Shown here one piece after another: positions 36,785 through 47,410 of a stretch of DNA of 64,000 bases (positions are counted from its first letter, which is position 1; every line of letters starts with the position of its first letter). The stretch is from Euonymus europaeus (taxonomy: Eukaryota; Streptophyta; Magnoliopsida; Celastrales; Celastraceae): contig OY756962.1 in assembly GCA_963580455.1 (NCBI GenBank), positions 17,254,001 to 17,318,000 of the forward strand, read 5' to 3'. The notes below the pieces were generated by a model. That model had not been told where the DNA came from, searched no databases, and was given only the letters and a program-made list of their open reading frames with translations. Made by a program: the position numbers and the translations under genes.

Positions 36785-38881
36785 TGTGAAACCCCGACCC
36801 AAAACTTTAAGTTTAAGTCAAATTACGAATGATCCATGAGGTACGGAATCAGGAAAAATAATTTTGAGCTAGGTTCGTTAAATGGGTCATAACTTTTAGC
36901 ACAGATGTCCATTTTGGACCCATAATATATCAAATCGAAGCTAAGATCGAGACGGAGTTAGGAAAATTGAGGCCACACGCCTAGGCGTGTGAACAGCGCC
37001 CAAGTCACCGTGTCTTGGAGAACTAATTAGGCCAGTGTTCCTAGGTGCCCAAAGTAGCGCCTAGGCGCAACCCGAGTTTTCAAAAGTGCTCCAGCGAGCT
37101 AGTAGAGTCATTTCTGGGTTGTTTCATTCCTAGAGTGAGAGAGAGAGAGCAAAGATTCTAGAGAGAAAAAGGGTTTCTCACAAGGATTCAACATCATTCT
37201 TGAGGATACATGATTATTGGAGTGCTATATTGAAGATTCAAGCTTGATTCAAGAGTTTTGGTAAGTTTTCTCACTTTTGGTAAAAGTTAGGTTTTTGTAG
37301 ATCTTGTTAGATTCTTTTGGAATTGGTTTCTATGGTTTAGATATGTTGATTTAGGCTTGATTTTGTACGTATATCTAGGTTTGTTTGTGATTTTGGAGCA
37401 AGGGATTGATTGGGTTGAGTTTGAAGGATTTTGGAGGGATTTCTAGTGAGAGAAGGTGAGTAATTTTGAAATTCTTCATTCAATTGATGTTTAAATGAGT
37501 TGTTGATCATATATTGATATGTGAATGGGTTCAATTTCGCCACCTTGATAGGGTTGAGAAATCGGAACCATAGGAACGTAATTGTTGGATTTTGGTGAAT
37601 TGCTCAACACGAGATAGGAGATTTCCAACCATTCTTTCTATCGTTGGTTCTCATTATTTAAAGAGCGTTTCGATTCCTCATCGGTCGTTTTATTTGTGTT
37701 TCCGCCTTAATTGCTTCTAAGGGGAAACGAACCCTAATTAATTCTTGATGTTGCATGACCCCATTGTGAGTGTCCCATCACCTATGGGCACGACGTGATT
37801 TTCCGTTCATGCATCATGGTAGTTATGTATATATATATGTAGGATGTTCATATATATACCTTTCGGCATGTCATGGCATAAATGCATTAGAGTTGCATTG
37901 GGAAACCGGGTATGGACCCGGAGCTCCTTAGGTTTCTTGAAAGCTACTTGGAGGGATGACGAGGTGATGAGAGTTACCACCAAGTCATGTGAACTCCATG
38001 TAGGGTAACGCACTAGAGGTACGGTTAATGAGGGACCTTGCCTGGAATGGTGTGGGCGTGTTAGGTTCACGCAACCGGGTAATCCAAGAGTGTTTGATGT
38101 TGGGGAGCTTGCTCCTATTCAATATGACATGGTTAGCGACCATGATATTGATGAGTTGATGTGGTGAGCTTGCTCACGTTCGATATTACATGGAACGAGC
38201 CATGGTATCGATGAGGTTTGCTCATTGAGGGGATTGCCCGGATTGATGCTCTATGTGATTGTTGAGTATACGTGCATGTAGTAGATTTCATATTGTTGCA
38301 TAGCCTAATGTTCGGTTTCAGCCTTTATATGCTCATATACTCTTAACCCTACTGAGCTTCCTGCTCACTCCCTACTTTTTATTCCTTCCCACAAGAGATA
38401 CTGGTACAGGTACCGGTGGAGCGGAGCAGTGAGGGCGGGATGTGACATGGATGGCTCTGGGTAGGATGTGGGTGTTAGAGATGTACTCTAGCACATATTT
38501 TGATTTTGATGTATTGATGTTATTCATGATATACTTATAACCATTTGGCACCAGAGGGTGTATGCATGAAGTATGCTGAGTTTGATTTTATGGTTATATG
38601 ATATTATGAATTTGATGATGTGTTATTACTATCAGTTTGTGCATGCTGGTAGTGGATGGCCTGTGGCCCCTAGGATAAGGATTGCATGTGTTTGAGGCCT
38701 GAGACCTAGCTAGGTTGCTAGTGTGATGGATTGATATTTTCGCTGCGCGTTTCTGATGCAGGCGGGGACTCTTCGATATACGGGGAGATGCTCTCCGATT
38801 TTCGGTCTGCCGGATGATCGCACTAGTGGCCTAGGATGGTGCCGAAGGGCACCCGTGCCGTGGCCGGATCGAGGCGTCACA
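36785..38881 (+). mobile_element. Solo LTR, chromovirus-like (2097 bp)
   Basis: It runs from TGTGAAACCCCGACCC to GAGGCGTCACA with a perfect duplication TTTTA at 36780-36784 and 38882-38886. The motif CTACTGAGCTTCCTGCTCAC begins near 38349. The same family as 27180-29373. No internal region or gene. Confidence 0.88.
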
Positions 38882-39622
38882 TTTTACTTTTATTTTATGC
38901 CTAATTTTAAGAGAATATACTCCTTAGATTGTTTCGTTGCTAAAAGATGAACTTTCCTTCCAAATTAGACAAAATCGCTAAAAGATCATCCGTGGAGAGA
39001 GTTGAGCAAATTTCAACTGCAAAAGTTGACCAGTGGACTTTTTTTGTTATTTTATGTCAAATTTGACGATTATAAGCTTCGTTGATTGTTTTGTTAACAA
39101 AAGACAACCTTTCGTACCCAAATGGACAAAATCGTTAAATGATTCTCCATTGAGAGAGTTGAACAATTTCAATTACTCAAAGATGATTGGTGCACTCTCT
39201 TTATTGTTACTTTATGTCTAATTTTAAGAGTATTTTTTCATAGATTAATTTGTTGGCAAGAGAACAACTTTCGTTCTAAATTAGATAAAACATTTAAAAT
39301 ATCTTCCATAGAGAGAGTTGAGCAATTTTGAACCATCAAAGTTGATCGGTGTAAAATTTTTATTGTTATTTGATGTCTAATTTTATGAGAATATGTTGCG
39401 TAGATTGGTTCGATGTCAAAAGACAAACTTGCATTCCAAATAAAAAAAACCTTTAAAAGAACTTTCATGGAGAGAGTTTAGCAATTATGAACCGTCAAAG
39501 TTCATCGGTGAACACTTTTTATTGTCATTTCAATTCTAATTTGACGAATAATAGGCTTCATAGATTGTTTGGTTACCTAAAGACCAAGCTTCGTTTTGTA
39601 ATGGACAAAACCGCTAAAAGAT
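38882..39622. repeat. ~160-bp satellite array, block 8
   Basis: Between four and five monomers, bounded by two solo LTRs. No gene. Confidence 0.9.
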
Positions 39623-41010
39623 TGTAATGCCCCGTCCCACGAAACCCTAACCAAAGATCCATAGGACGGAATGCTACTCGCATTTCATTATAAACACGCT
39701 CTATAGCTTAGCAACCCCAAACCTAAGAACATATAACCAATACAAATCCACTCTTTTTTTTTCTTCTTTTCTTTAAATCCCAATAAATAGTTAGTATAAT
39801 CTAATCTGAATTAAAAGTTTCTTCTTATATATTTCAAATATACAGTAACATTCATTCAATATCCTATAAGTATACTACTATGACACTTGTATCTTTCATC
39901 CTCATTTCTGAATCTACGCTTACCAACATACATCATAGTTATTAACTGTAAGAGCATAAATAAATGTGGTATTTAATTTATAAGTCTTCTGTAAAATTGA
40001 TCTACGGTGACACCATCAACTCCAAGTCAGCATGATCATCTAAGAAATTAATACCTGCATCACGGAACATAGTGAACCGAGGCCCAGCAAGTAGTACTTA
40101 TACATGAATGCACATGAACCTCATCTTTAGAAAAACAGTCAGCCTTTAAAATCATCTTTCTAGTACTCGGGCCCTTAACCTAGGTAAAATGCTACAGAGC
40201 AACTGGTCGGGATTTTTCTTTAATTAGGTGTTTTACCAAAGAACACTTTCCACTCAAAAATTGTTTCTATATTCATGGGGCCAAGCTGCGCCGTGCTCGG
40301 TTACCTGAAACGTGGCCGGATCTTGTCAGAATTGAACCTCTAAGTCCACGGTGGCCGCAGGCTTCTCCTCCACGATTGGCGGCCAAGATCAACTCATTTC
40401 CATCCAAAATTGATGTTTCTAAACTCCCCTCGTCGTGCTCTTTCTTCTAGTGTCTACCTCGTCGACGATCATTGCCGGAATCACCTCCCGCCATTTCCGT
40501 CACCCCAAGCTCCTCCCCTCTGTTCACTGCCTTCCCGTCCTCCATTAGATCTGAAAGTGGTGTCTTTCGTCTCCTCTCCTCGTGCTCTTCAATCCCACAC
40601 CGGAATCGACGACAAGGTCCTTTCCGTCACCGCCGCCGCCGCCGCCGCCCCCTTAGGGTTCATCTCCACCTCGGTTTCCGTGCAGTACTAATATATTTTC
40701 TTTTTATTTCATTTGTGTTTCTTTTGTTAATTACTGTTATGCCCCTGACCTTACTTCTTATTTACAGAGAAATACCTATCTGTATTTACATAATTGCCAT
40801 TATCATATTTATTATTATATTTTTATATTTAACTTTCACAATTCATATTAGTTTCATTTTAATCCCGTTTTCGACAATTCTTGCGCCCACAACTTTTAAT
40901 TCCACTATAGAATTTATGAAAAATATTTCAATCAAACTTAGATCACACATGACATCACCTATCTTTTCATATCTATCCCTATAGGTTATCCCAAGGTTCG
41001 GGGTGTTACA
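39623..41010 (+). mobile_element. Solo LTR, Ty3-like (1388 bp)
   Basis: It starts TGTAATGCCCCGTCCCACG and ends TTCGGGGTGTTACA. Flanks are AAGAT (39618-39622) and AAGGT (41011-41015), a duplication with one mismatch, and satellite resumes in register. Near 40330-40680 it has a GC-rich patch with a GCC trinucleotide run (about 40629-40649). Overlapping ORFs of 93 and 170 codons over that patch have no recognisable domain and lie inside the LTR, so they are not called as genes. Confidence 0.82.
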
Positions 41011-41175
41011 AAGGTCCTCCTCTATGGAGAGAGTTGAGCAATTTTGAAATCTCAAAATTGATTGGCATGCACTTTTTATTGTTATTTTATGTCAAATTTT
41101 ATGATTAGAGTCTTCGTCGATTATTTTATTGTCAAAAGACCAACTTTCGTTCTCAAATGGATAAAACAATTCAAA
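41011..41175. repeat. ~160-bp satellite array, block 9 (last monomer)
   Basis: One monomer, up to ATGGATAAAACAATT. This is the right edge of the satellite in the window; the next base pairs already belong to a truncated copia element. Confidence 0.85.
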
Positions 41176-42310
41176 ACACTGCATTGCAACTTTCATATAC
41201 TTCTCCTAAGGATTTGGTCTTCCTTGGAGAGGTTTCCTCGTCTGATTCTTCATTGTCCACATCTACCATAGAAATAGGTTCACCAACAACCTCTTTCTGA
41301 TCCAAATCAAGGCCAGCTTTCATGACTTTCTTTTGATCGCAGTCCCAGTAGGCTGACTCATCCACTACAACATCTCTACTCACATTTATCTTCTTAGTCT
41401 ACAGATTATATATCCTATAACCTTTTAGACTGAGTAGCATATCCCAAAAAATCCCCATTTTAGCCTTATGGTCAAGCTTTGTCCTCTTGATAGATGGAAC
41501 ATGGCTATAAAAAATGGAACAAAACACCTTCAAATGTTTGACATAAGGCTTAAATCCCAACCAGGCTTCAATTGGAGTCATGCCCATCATAGTTATACTA
41601 GTTAACTTATTCAACAAATATATTACTGTATAAATAGCTTCTGCCCTAAACTATTTAGCAAGCTTTTTCTCTGCCATCGTGCACCAGACCATCTCCATTA
41701 CTGTCCTGTTTTTCCATCTTTTAGAGACACCATTCTGATGTGCTATATAACTTTCAGTCAGCTAGTGTGATATCCCCATATCTTCATAAAATTTATCAAA
41801 TGCATCTGAAGTGTACTCTTTCCCATTGTCTGACCTTATGGTCTTGATCTTCAAACTAGATTGTGATTCAACCAGTGCTTTAAACTTCCTAAACACATGA
41901 AAAATTTGAGCCTTGCTGCTGAGAAAGTAGACCTATGTCAACCTTGATAGATCATCTATAAAAAGTACAAAGTACTTGTTATATGATAGTAAGGGCAGAC
42001 TCATTGGTCCACACACATCTGTGTGGATAAATTGCAATTTCTCCTTGGCCCTCCAAGTTGAACTTGTAGGAAAAGACTATCTATGTGATTTACCAAACTA
42101 GCAGGCATCACAAATGATATCACTAAGCTGAATTTCTGAAAAGTCTCTCACAAGTTCTTTGTCTTTCAACAACTCCAATGAAGTCGAGTTATAATGACCG
42201 TATCTCGTATGCCATAACCATGACTCATCTACCTTCACATTAAGAGCACAATGGTTGATGATGTCAAAATTCAATGGAAAACATTTCTCCAACATCTTGA
42301 TTTTAGCCAC
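41176..42310 (-). pseudogene. copia GAG-pre-integrase and integrase, degraded
   Basis: At 42310-42098 there is WLWHTRYGHYNSTSLELLK, the GAG-pre-integrase domain that precedes copia integrase. The core follows: HTDVCGP (about 42027-42007), IRSDNGKEY (about 41840-41815) and QNGVSKRWKNRTVMEM (about 41745-41690). The last motif normally has Glu after GVS or GVA; here it is Lys with an extra residue, so the third catalytic acid of the DDE triad is lost. The C-terminal part (41617-41399) has TPIEAWLGFKPYVKHLKVF, then SLGEVYESCNAVF just before where RT should begin. Several stops interrupt it. It would have joined cDNA to the genome; it is inactive. Confidence 0.85.
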
Positions 42311-43624
42311 TTTACTGCCAGTAGGATTATATATAGCACAAAACCATCTTTAAATTTTAGATTGGACCCCTTCCTCATCATTTGAGCTACAAAAAGTAAA
42401 TTATACTTCAAACTAGGAATATACAGAACATCAGTGATGGTTTTTGTACCTTTTCTATTGTTGATAGAAATTAAGCCCTTCCTCTCAGTCTGGACAACTT
42501 CCCCACTACCCAACTTGACTTTGATCTTGACAGCCTTGTCCAAAGCAGAAAATAAATTCACATCTTAAGGCATGTGTCTTATACAGACACTATCAAGAAG
42601 CCAAATATTCTTCTGATGCTCTAGGAAAAACTCATTGCCTTGAAAAGATGGTTCTCATGCTGCTGCTTATCTCCTGCAAAATGAGCTTGCTAAGAAGTTA
42701 AGTCTGTAGATAATTGACTTTGCTTGAACCTGCACACCCTTTCTACATGTTCTATCTTCTTGCAATACCTATACTGTATTTGATTCTTCCATATTTCTCC
42801 CAACACTTATCTTCAAGATGATTGGGTTTTTTACAATGAGGACAAGGTGGATATGTGACCCTTTTTGATGGATCACTATATGGTTTACCACTACTTTCTG
42901 CCTGTTTATTTTTGCCACCCTTCCACTGGCCTTGCTTCTTGCCATCTTTTGAAGGACTAGTAGGTTTTCCCTTCTGCGTGGCCTAAAATGCTCCTTCAAT
43001 AGTTTCTTCATTCCTGAAGGTAGCCTTTTGTTCATGAGCCTCTAGCTTACTACAAACCTCTGAAATGGTGAGTTTTGATAAATCACAAGACCCCTCAATA
43101 GTAGATATCTTGGATTCAAACCTCTTAGGTAGACTGATGAGAATTTTCTCCATAACCTTACAGTCCTTCACATCCTCCCCATAAAGTTTCAATTGGTTCA
43201 CCAGTTCAACAAGCTTATCAGAATAAGTTTTGACTGAATTAGTCCTCTTCATCTTCAGCATCTCAAACTCCCTTTTCAATGTTAATAACTTTTGCTGCCT
43301 TACTCTCTTACTTCCTTGAAACTCCTCCTACAAAGTATCCCAGGTTGCCTTTGTAGTAGATGCACCAAAAATCCTAGGAAAAATACTCTCATAAACTGCT
43401 GTATGGATAAAAGTAAAAGCTAGATAATTTTGTACGCTTGCCTCTGTGTACTACTTCAACTGCTAGACTATGGCATTATTAAGTGGTTCAACATCAAACC
43501 TATCTTGGACTGTCTTCCAAAGATCTTGAGCCAAAAGAAAAGCTTTCATTCTAATGGTCCAAAAATCATAGTTCTCACCACTAAAAAGAGGTGGGGGATG
43601 TAAATTAACTTTGCTAGAAGGCAT
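42311..43624 (-). pseudogene. copia gag and protease, degraded
   Basis: Gag starts at the ATG at 43624 (MPSSKVNLHPPPLFSGENYD), the usual start of a UBN2-type copia Gag, but stops interrupt it soon after. A clean piece at 43279-42983 holds KREFEMLKMKRTNSVKTYSD. Two zinc knuckles follow near 42870-42720: CPHCKKPNHLEDKC and a weaker YCKKIEHVERVC. The protease region (about 42610-42311) reads WLLDSVC where active copies have DSG, so the aspartic protease active-site Gly is Val; a stop follows closely. The downstream piece VLYIPSLKYNLLFVAQMM matches the flap-to-end region of copia protease. Confidence 0.82.
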
Positions 43625-43684
43625 ACATTAAATTACTGAAGCTATAGAGACGCAAAATACACCACAGGTCCCATAAGATGAGCT

Positions 43685-43696
43685 GCTCCGATACCA
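43685..43696 (-). other. Initiator-Met primer-binding site
   Basis: The minus strand reads TGGTATCGGAGC, one base away from the standard plant copia site TGGTATCAGAGC, and lies between the LTR end and the gag start. Confidence 0.85.
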
Positions 43697-43707
43697 CTAT
43701 TATAATT

Positions 43708-44142
43708 TGAAGAACACCATCTCACAATAGCACAATATGAAATCTTAGTTGAGCTCCAAAGGGACACAAAAATCCTCTGTAATAGACTTGATTTAACTTC
43801 CAGATTCAACAAGGAAAAAAGAAGTAAAAGGAACTCAATTAAGAGCTAAACAATATTGAACTCTAGAACAAGCTCAGAATTCCTTTACTGCCAAAAAGAT
43901 TTTTTCATGTATCAGAATAGTTTTCTTCGGGAGAGTTCTTACACAGCAAGACATGAACTCTACTTTAAAACAAACTATAAGTTCTCAACTTTTCAAGGAC
44001 AACCAACCTTAGCCTTACACTTGGCACTACCATATCCACAACAATACTACACATGGTTCAAATAATTTAAAATAAAATTAACAAACTAAACTTGGCAAAT
44101 ACAACATATAATTATTTCTAAAGAAAACTCAACACTCTAACA
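43708..44142 (-). repeat. 5' LTR of the first copia element
   Basis: Read on the minus strand it starts TGTTAGAGTGTTGAG at 44142 and ends CTTCA near 43708, about 435 bp. The inner end is approximate because no second LTR is available for comparison. It abuts the receptor-like-protein fragment on its outer side. Confidence 0.65.
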
Positions 44143-44143
44143 T

Positions 44144-44780
44144 ATGTTTCTTAATTACTCAAGAATGATCATTGACTACATGTTCGGAATTGATCTGTCT
44201 TGCAACAAATTCTTCGATGAAATCCCACCCGAACTTGGAAACCTAAGCGATCTCAAATCTTTGAACCTTTCATACAACAATCTTCCAGTATCAATCCCCA
44301 CAAGTTTTGGAAAGTTAAAGCGGATTGAGAGTTTGGATCTTTCTTACAACTACTTGATTGGTCTAGTCCTTCACCAACTTACAGAGTTGAACTTTCTAGT
44401 AGATTTTAAAGTGGCACACAATAATTTGTCGGGTCCTCTTCCATACAGGAAAGACCATTTTATAACTTTGAATGAGAATATTTATGAGGGAAAACCATTT
44501 CTCTATGGACCTCCATTGACTAAAAGTTGTAGAGAAACAACTTCTACATTATCATCTTCAAATTATTTTCTAGGTGAAAACGATGATTTGATGGGCATGA
44601 GTGATTTCTATGTCACTTTTATGGTGTCTTATGTTACAGTACGGTTGAGAAAAGTCGTAGTTCTATACATAAATTCATATTGGAGACAAGCATGGTTTAT
44701 CATATAGAAGTGTGCATCACAGCTTGCTATTATTTCATGGAGGATCATTTCTCTAGAATGTGTAGCTCTTTCGGCAGATG
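44144..44780 (+). pseudogene. Receptor-like protein (LRR-RLP) C-terminal fragment, frameshifted
   Basis: The open part (187 codons, to 44707) has two to three extracellular plant LRR units: IDLSCNKFFDEIPPELGNLS, LKSLNLSYNNLPVSIPTSFG, IESLDLSYNYLIG and then FKVAHNNLSGPLP, followed by the RLP-type juxtamembrane YEGKPFLYGPPLTKSC and a transmembrane segment FYVTFMVSYVTVRLRKVVVL. Family members end WRRxWF(Y/F)xxEVCIxxCYYF. Here the frame breaks right after WRQAWF near 44690, and the matching tail EVCITACYYF is found one base out of frame at 44707-44740. The upstream LRRs are missing, as the copia LTR starts at the fragment's edge. RLPs act at the plasma membrane in immune or developmental signalling. 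This copy is non-functional. Confidence 0.85.
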
Positions 44781-45040
44781 GTGGTGATCAATGTTCCATG
44801 TTTTCCTTTCGGTGTTCTAATTTTGTTTTTGGATTAGTGAATCTATATGAGGCTTTTTGTATCGAATATTTTTATTCTGTAACAACTGGTTGAGAAATTA
44901 TTTTAGAGCCCCAAGATGATGAGACACATTTGATGTTCTTAAGGATTCTGGAATTTTTTCAAAAATCTACACCCATATACATGCCAATAATATTCTCCAC
45001 TTTGGATTATACGATTTTCTCAGATTTATCAAGCTCGAAC
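44781..45040 (+). other. Likely 3' flank/UTR of the receptor-like-protein fragment
   Basis: An AT-rich non-coding stretch after the broken end of the RLP fragment. It looks like a 3' untranslated region by position only. The boundary with the following LTR-like sequence is uncertain. Confidence 0.4.
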
Positions 45041-45520
45041 GACTTTGGTTCTACTTAGTCCAATGACTAAAGGGTCCATGCTCAACTCATTGAGAAAGAC
45101 TAACTACTATGGGTCAAGACTCAATTCACTTCGGCTAGGAAAATGTCCTATTGTATGTAAGGGGTGGGCTTTTACCCATATAAATGACTCGTTAATTGGG
45201 ACTTACTCGACCAATATGATATTGACTCTTGCACTCCCCTGCACTTATGGGATTGGTTATGTCAAGCCTAACAAGTGGACAACTAGAGGTCTCATCCAAC
45301 TAGATCAAGACATTTTTTGTTACCATGTCAAAAATCACGCTCACATACATGTCATTGATGTCAATAATATTATCCAATTTGGGTAGCTTAGCTACTATGG
45401 ATCAAAGTCCAACTCACTTGGACAAGGAAAAGGCCTTGTTGTATGTAAGTGGTGGGCCTTTATATAGATAAACCACTCAATTTGGAATTACTCAACCAAT
45501 GTGGGATATTGGTTCTAACA
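45041..45520 (-). repeat. LTR-like sequence with internal duplication
   Basis: On the minus strand it starts TGTTAGAACCAATATCCCAC at 45520, an LTR-like start beside the second copia remnant, so it may be that element's 3' LTR. It contains two related parts about 287 bp apart: CTACTATGGGTCAAG near 45105 and CTACTATGGATCAAAG near 45392, each followed by TTGTATGTAAG and GTGGGC. The far end is not resolved. Confidence 0.5.
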
Positions 45521-47410
45521 ATTTTGTCAATAGCATGTCTTGCAAAAAAAAAGGGTAATTATGTCTTGAAAACACTTGAAAGTGTAGTTTGAGAAAGTTG
45601 AATTCAAAGAAGAAAGAAGAAATGACCCAAATGTAAAAATATAGTGGGAGGCATTGATCATGCTGTAGACTGGGAATAGGTGGAAATACTAGACAATACA
45701 ATAGATAAAGGAATGGTAGCGTTAGGTAGATGTCATTGACTGAAATCAAAAAGTTCAGATTATGTGATAGGAGTGGTTGAGTAAGGAAAAGAAAATTGTG
45801 GTCAAGTTTGTTCACAAAATAAACATGCGTAACAGGTAGTCTTTTCTAGGTTGAGGATCAAAACACTTAAAGGAACTTTGAGCAGTAGAATAACCAAGGA
45901 AGATACAAGGGGTGGATTTGGGTTCAAGTTTGTTTATGGTGTAAGGTTTTAAACAAGGGTAACAAAGGCACCCAAATACCCAAAGTTTGTAGTAATTGGG
46001 ATCCTTATGGAACAAAAGTTGGAATGTAAAGTAAGTTTAAGGGTAAACTGTTCAGGAGATAAACTGCATCCCGAAAGGCAAGTGACTAGAATTACTGAGG
46101 CAGATGAGCATGAGTAAGAAGAGATTTGCCAATCTTCACAATGTGGCTATACTTTCGCTTAGCTACGCCAATGTGCTGGGGTGTTTAGAGAGGCCCTTGC
46201 ATCTAGAAGATTCCAATTTGATTAAGGGTGGATCTTATTTTGACATATTCCCTTACATGATCTGTATATAACGTTTTGATCTTTGCAAACCGCCTTCCAA
46301 CCAGTCTTTGAAATTGTAGAAAGACAAAAATAACATCAGACTTGTGAAATAAGGGACAATCCATGAATATTTTGTAAAGTGATCAATAAATAAAACGTAA
46401 TATTTGTGACAAAGAAGAGATAGAGTAGAGGTTGGTCTCTACACATTTAAGTAAATTATTTGTAAAACAGAAATGCTACTGATTGAAGAAACTCCAAATG
46501 GAGATTCATAAATTTTTCTAATGTTAGAAGAGTTGAAAAACAAAGAACATTAAAAACTCGAAAGAAACCTAGCAACTTTCAATAAATAAGATAAAAGCAC
46601 AAAGTTTGGGTGTCCCAAACGTTTATGCCAAACATCAAAGCTTATCTTCTGGACAATAAAGGTAGATTTTATCCTCATAATATTGATTTGGTACAACCCT
46701 TTAATACACTGACCCCGTGCCAACTGCACCCCCGACCTCAAATCCTTTACAATAAAGAAATCAGGTTGAAACTCAATCATAGTATTGGTAGTTTTGTTAA
46801 TTGTTGAAAAGAAAATAAATTTATTTTAAGAGGTGGAACATATAATGTGTGTGCAAGAGTGAAATTTTGGGCAAGTGTGTGTAAGTAACAAGTACCCTTA
46901 TGAGTGAATTTCAAACTTGATTCGTCGCTTATCTTGACCTCATATGCGCCATTATATTCTAAGTTGATGGATACATTATTGACCTCTACTGTCATATGAT
47001 GGCTCACACCTGAATCAACAAGTCATGGCTTAAGATTAGACGCATAGTTGGCGTTGGGCAGATTTTCAGAGATAGAAGCTTTGAGATTTCTACGAGTATT
47101 AGCTAAGTGGACGGGATTTCACAAATTCGACAAAAGATTATGAGTCTCGGAAAATTTCCTCCGCTATTTGAATAATAGGTGGAGCTTCATGAGTTTGTGT
47201 CTGAGTAGTTTTGATGTTGACCTTCTTGAATGTTTGACTTATAACCTCCTTAGAAACTAGGATTGAAGCCACTTTGTTGTTGATTGTCACCATGAAACTA
47301 TGAATTTTGAGCAAAATTGGAAATAGTGAGTAGTTGTGCTTGTCTTTGTTCAAGCTTTTGTTGGTAGGCTTCTTGACTGATAGTTGTAGTATTTGTTCCG
47401 TCTGATAGTT
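45521..47410 (-). pseudogene. Second Ty1/copia remnant, minus strand
   Basis: From right to left on the minus strand: a poorly conserved gag tail (47353-47138), a protease-region piece with YNGAYEVKISDESSLKF and LYVPPLKINLFSFQQL (47007-46777), the GAG-pre-integrase domain VWHKRLGHPNFVLLSYLL (about 46640), then a gap of degraded integrase core, and the integrase C-terminal part LWVFGCLCYPCLKPY with STPCIFLGYSTAQSSFKCFD (46015-45812). RT and RNase H are missing. It differs clearly from the first copia, so it is another lineage. It is split from 51895-51971 by a solo LTR. It is dead. Confidence 0.78.

Larger units (their letters stand above)
41176..44142 (-). mobile_element. Truncated Ty1/copia element (first), minus strand
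   Basis: On the minus strand it reads 5' LTR (44142-43708), primer site, gag, protease, GAG-pre-integrase, integrase, and stops just before the reverse transcriptase, where it meets satellite at about 41175. The lost half (RT, RNase H, 3' LTR) is not elsewhere in the window. Many in-frame stops (TAG in place of CAG or similar) break every reading frame. The left junction is abrupt, so the truncation probably came from a deletion or rearrangement rather than from the insertion itself. Confidence 0.85.

Noticed and set aside
324..39468. Many 60-115-codon ORFs with similar peptides across the satellite
   Set aside because: They are the same monomer read in different frames. The 160-bp period shifts frame each unit, starts and stops vary, and no domain is present.
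40410..40984. Two overlapping ORFs of 93 and 170 codons in the GC-rich patch
   Set aside because: They lie within a solo LTR with a GCC run, have no domain and overlap in different frames.
1..41175. Whole left part as one giant coding repeat gene
   Set aside because: No frame stays open through more than about two monomers, and there is no splice-like pattern at constant monomer positions.
44144..44707. Functional receptor-like protein gene
   Set aside because: It has no signal peptide or N-terminal LRRs, starts at an LTR edge and is frameshifted before the conserved tail.
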